Positions 5,731 through 7,337 of a stretch of DNA of 7,337 nucleotides are shown piece after piece. The DNA comes from Bacteroidota bacterium (lineage in GTDB: Bacteria; Bacteroidota; Bacteroidia; Chitinophagales; Chitinophagaceae), in NCBI GenBank assembly GCA_028877045.1, contig JAGWPQ010000532.1:1-7337 (forward strand). Direction: 5' to 3'. Position numbers and translations under genes: made by a program. Below the pieces are notes generated by a model that made no database searches, was not told the origin of the DNA, and was given only the letters and a program-made list of their open reading frames with translations. Position 1 is the stretch's first letter, and every line of letters begins with the position of its first letter.

Positions 5731-7337
5731 ATGCAGAAAGTGTATAAATTTTTAGTGCTGGCTTTTGTTTCAAGCTTCATTAGTTCGTTGGTTTACTCTC
5801 AGGTAAAAACTTCTGATACAACTATAACTTCCATTGATGCCGATTTAATTAATATCCTCAACCAAAAAGTCCCTAAAAAATATAAGATTGCAGATATTAA
5901 GGTTGTTGGTAACAGATATTTCGATGAAAATCTATTGTTGTCAATCGCTTCAATAAATGTAGGCGATGAAATAACAATTCCTGGTGGCGATAATATTTCA
6001 AAAGCCATCACGAAGCTTTGGGCTCAAAATTATTTTAGCAATGTTCAGATATATTTTACAAAATTAGAGGGTAAAAATATCAGTTTGGAAATTGATGTTA
6101 CAGAAAGACCAAGATTAGCCAAGTTTTATTTTAGGGGTGTGCGTAAAGGTGAAAGTGATGATTTATTATCGAAAGCAGGTTTGGTATCGGGCCGTGTTGT
6201 TACTGAAAACATGAAACGATCTACTGTTGATGCCATAAATAAATACTATGCCGAGAAAGGATTTCAGAATATAAAGGTCAGGATTGATGAGAAGAAAGAT
6301 ACTACTATAAATAATTCTGTTACGTTGGTTTTTAATATCGATAAAGGTGTAAAAGTTCGCATCAATAATATCAATATCGAAGGTAATAATGTTGCCGAGT
6401 CGAAAATAAAAAAGCAATTCAAGGGTACGAAAGAACAAATGCGTTTAACGCTTTATCCGCCCGAAGATTTTGGTGGATTCATTGCTCCTCATCGTTACAC
6501 ATTCGATGATTATTTAAAAGAAAAAGGATTTCTTACTTTCTCTCAAACAAAAAAAGTATTGAGGCCTTATGTGCGTTTAAATCTTTTTGCTGCAGCAAAA
6601 TTCAACGACAAAAAATATCAGGAAGACAAAGAAAAGCTTCTGGATTATTATAATTCATTAGGGTATCGCGATGCAGTTATCGAAAGAGATACTGTTTATC
6701 ATAATCCTGCAGGTGCATTGAATATTGATATGAAAGTTAGTGAAGGGCATAAATATTATTTCGGAAATATCACATGGCGTGGCAATACAAAATACCCTGA
6801 TTCATTATTAAGCACAGTTCTCGGAATTAAAAAAGGTGACGTTTATAATCTTAGTACCCTCAATAAAAAATTAGGGAAAGGCGGCGGTCCACCCGAAGGT
6901 GCTGACGTGAATAGTATTTATATGGATGACGGATATTTGTTTTTTCATACCGATCCTGTAGAAACTGCTGTTTATAACGATACCATTGATTACGAAATAA
7001 GAATCGTTGAAGGCCCGCAGGCAACGATAAAAAATGTTCGTATTTCGGGTAATGATAAAACAAAAGAATATGTTGTCAGAAGAGAAATACGAACTATACC
7101 TGGTGAAAAATTCAGTCGGTCGGATTTAATGCGTTCTGTTCGTGAGATCGGACAATTGAATTTTTTCAATGCAGAAAAAATTGTTCCTACACCTGTGCCA
7201 AATCCTGAAGATGGTACAGTTGATATTAATTATTCAGTTGAAGAAAAATCAAGCGATCAATTAGAATTAAGTGCAGGTTGGGGTGGTATGATTGGGTTAA
7301 CCGGTACATTGGGTGTTACATTTAATAATTTTTCTAT
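5731..7337 (+). CDS. bamA: BamA, outer membrane protein assembly factor, 3' end missing
   Basis: Central subunit of the machine that folds beta-barrel proteins into the outer membrane. The window holds 535 codons and the frame is open to the right edge. A signal peptide (MQKVYKFLVLAFVSSFISSL, cleavage probably after VYSQ) is followed by five POTRA modules. POTRA1 is at about 52-129 (IADIKVVGNRYFDENLLL), POTRA2 at 131-209 (KFYFRGVRKG), and POTRA3 at 210-343 (INNINIEGNNVAESKI). POTRA4 is at 345-430 (GNITWRGNTKYPDSLL) and POTRA5 at 431-508 (ATIKNVRISGNDKTKEYVV). The barrel begins near 511 (LELSAGWGGMIGLTG). POTRA3 carries an insert of about 60 residues (231-290) before its second helix (EEDKEKLLDYYNSLGYRD-like); I recall such inserts from other Bacteroidota BamA proteins. 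Start: 5731 gives a standard signal peptide, but an in-frame ATG at 5659 adds 24 residues and has a more typical A-rich context. I prefer 5731 with moderate confidence. The gap to uppS is 149 bases. Confidence 0.93.
   Translation, partial: MQKVYKFLVLAFVSSFISSLVYSQVKTSDTTITSIDADLINILNQKVPKKYKIADIKVVGNRYFDENLLLSIASINVGDEITIPGGDNISKAITKLWAQNYFSNVQIYFTKLEGKNISLEIDVTERPRLAKFYFRGVRKGESDDLLSKAGLVSGRVVTENMKRSTVDAINKYYAEKGFQNIKVRIDEKKDTTINNSVTLVFNIDKGVKVRINNINIEGNNVAESKIKKQFKGTKEQMRLTLYPPEDFGGFIAPHRYTFDDYLKEKGFLTFSQTKKVLRPYVRLNLFAAAKFNDKKYQEDKEKLLDYYNSLGYRDAVIERDTVYHNPAGALNIDMKVSEGHKYYFGNITWRGNTKYPDSLLSTVLGIKKGDVYNLSTLNKKLGKGGGPPEGADVNSIYMDDGYLFFHTDPVETAVYNDTIDYEIRIVEGPQATIKNVRISGNDKTKEYVVRREIRTIPGEKFSRSDLMRSVREIGQLNFFNAEKIVPTPVPNPEDGTVDINYSVEEKSSDQLELSAGWGGMIGLTGTLGVTFNNFS

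Noticed and set aside
1..7337. A defence system, secretion locus, biosynthetic cluster or mobile element
   Set aside because: All genes are recognisable housekeeping or envelope genes in a conserved neighbourhood. There are no transposase or integrase motifs, terminal repeats, CRISPR-like spacing or clear composition shifts.

Overview
The window is an A+T-rich segment of a Bacteroidota chromosome. Gene content and protein style (signal peptides ending in FSQ, NSQ or YSQ, weak Shine-Dalgarno sequences, TAnnTTTG-type promoter elements) point to this phylum, and I infer the Chitinophagales/Chitinophagaceae side of it. All seven genes lie on the plus strand with short gaps (34 to 149 bases). No RNA gene, mobile element, CRISPR array or sign of recent transfer is visible.

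Layout: the 3' part of an alpha/beta hydrolase (1-684); a CBS-pair protein with an ACT-like tail (719-1378); a short Omp85-type outer membrane protein with one POTRA domain (1501-2934); NAD kinase (2984-3853); a DUF6089-type outer membrane beta-barrel (3908-4750); undecaprenyl diphosphate synthase uppS (4820-5581); and the 5' part of bamA, with five POTRA domains and the first barrel residues, which runs off the right edge (5731-7337).

This closely matches a gene neighbourhood that I know to recur in Bacteroidota: hydrolase, CBS protein, NAD kinase, DUF6089, uppS, bamA, then usually skp/ompH-like chaperones. It joins envelope building (the lipid carrier for peptidoglycan and O-antigen, and outer membrane protein insertion) to NADP supply and a possible nucleotide sensor. 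The notable departure is the extra single-POTRA Omp85 protein between the CBS gene and NAD kinase, which puts two Omp85 proteins in one cluster.

At the regulatory level, the clearest promoter lies before uppS (TTG, 21 bases, TATTTTTG) and overlaps a perfect 8+8 base palindrome. A second -7-like element overlaps the stop codon of the Omp85 gene, just before NAD kinase. Every gap from 1379 onward holds an inverted repeat, and three of these end 9 to 12 bases before a start codon. I see no clearly novel multi-gene system; the best leads are the accessory Omp85 protein, the CBS-ACT protein and the leader hairpins.
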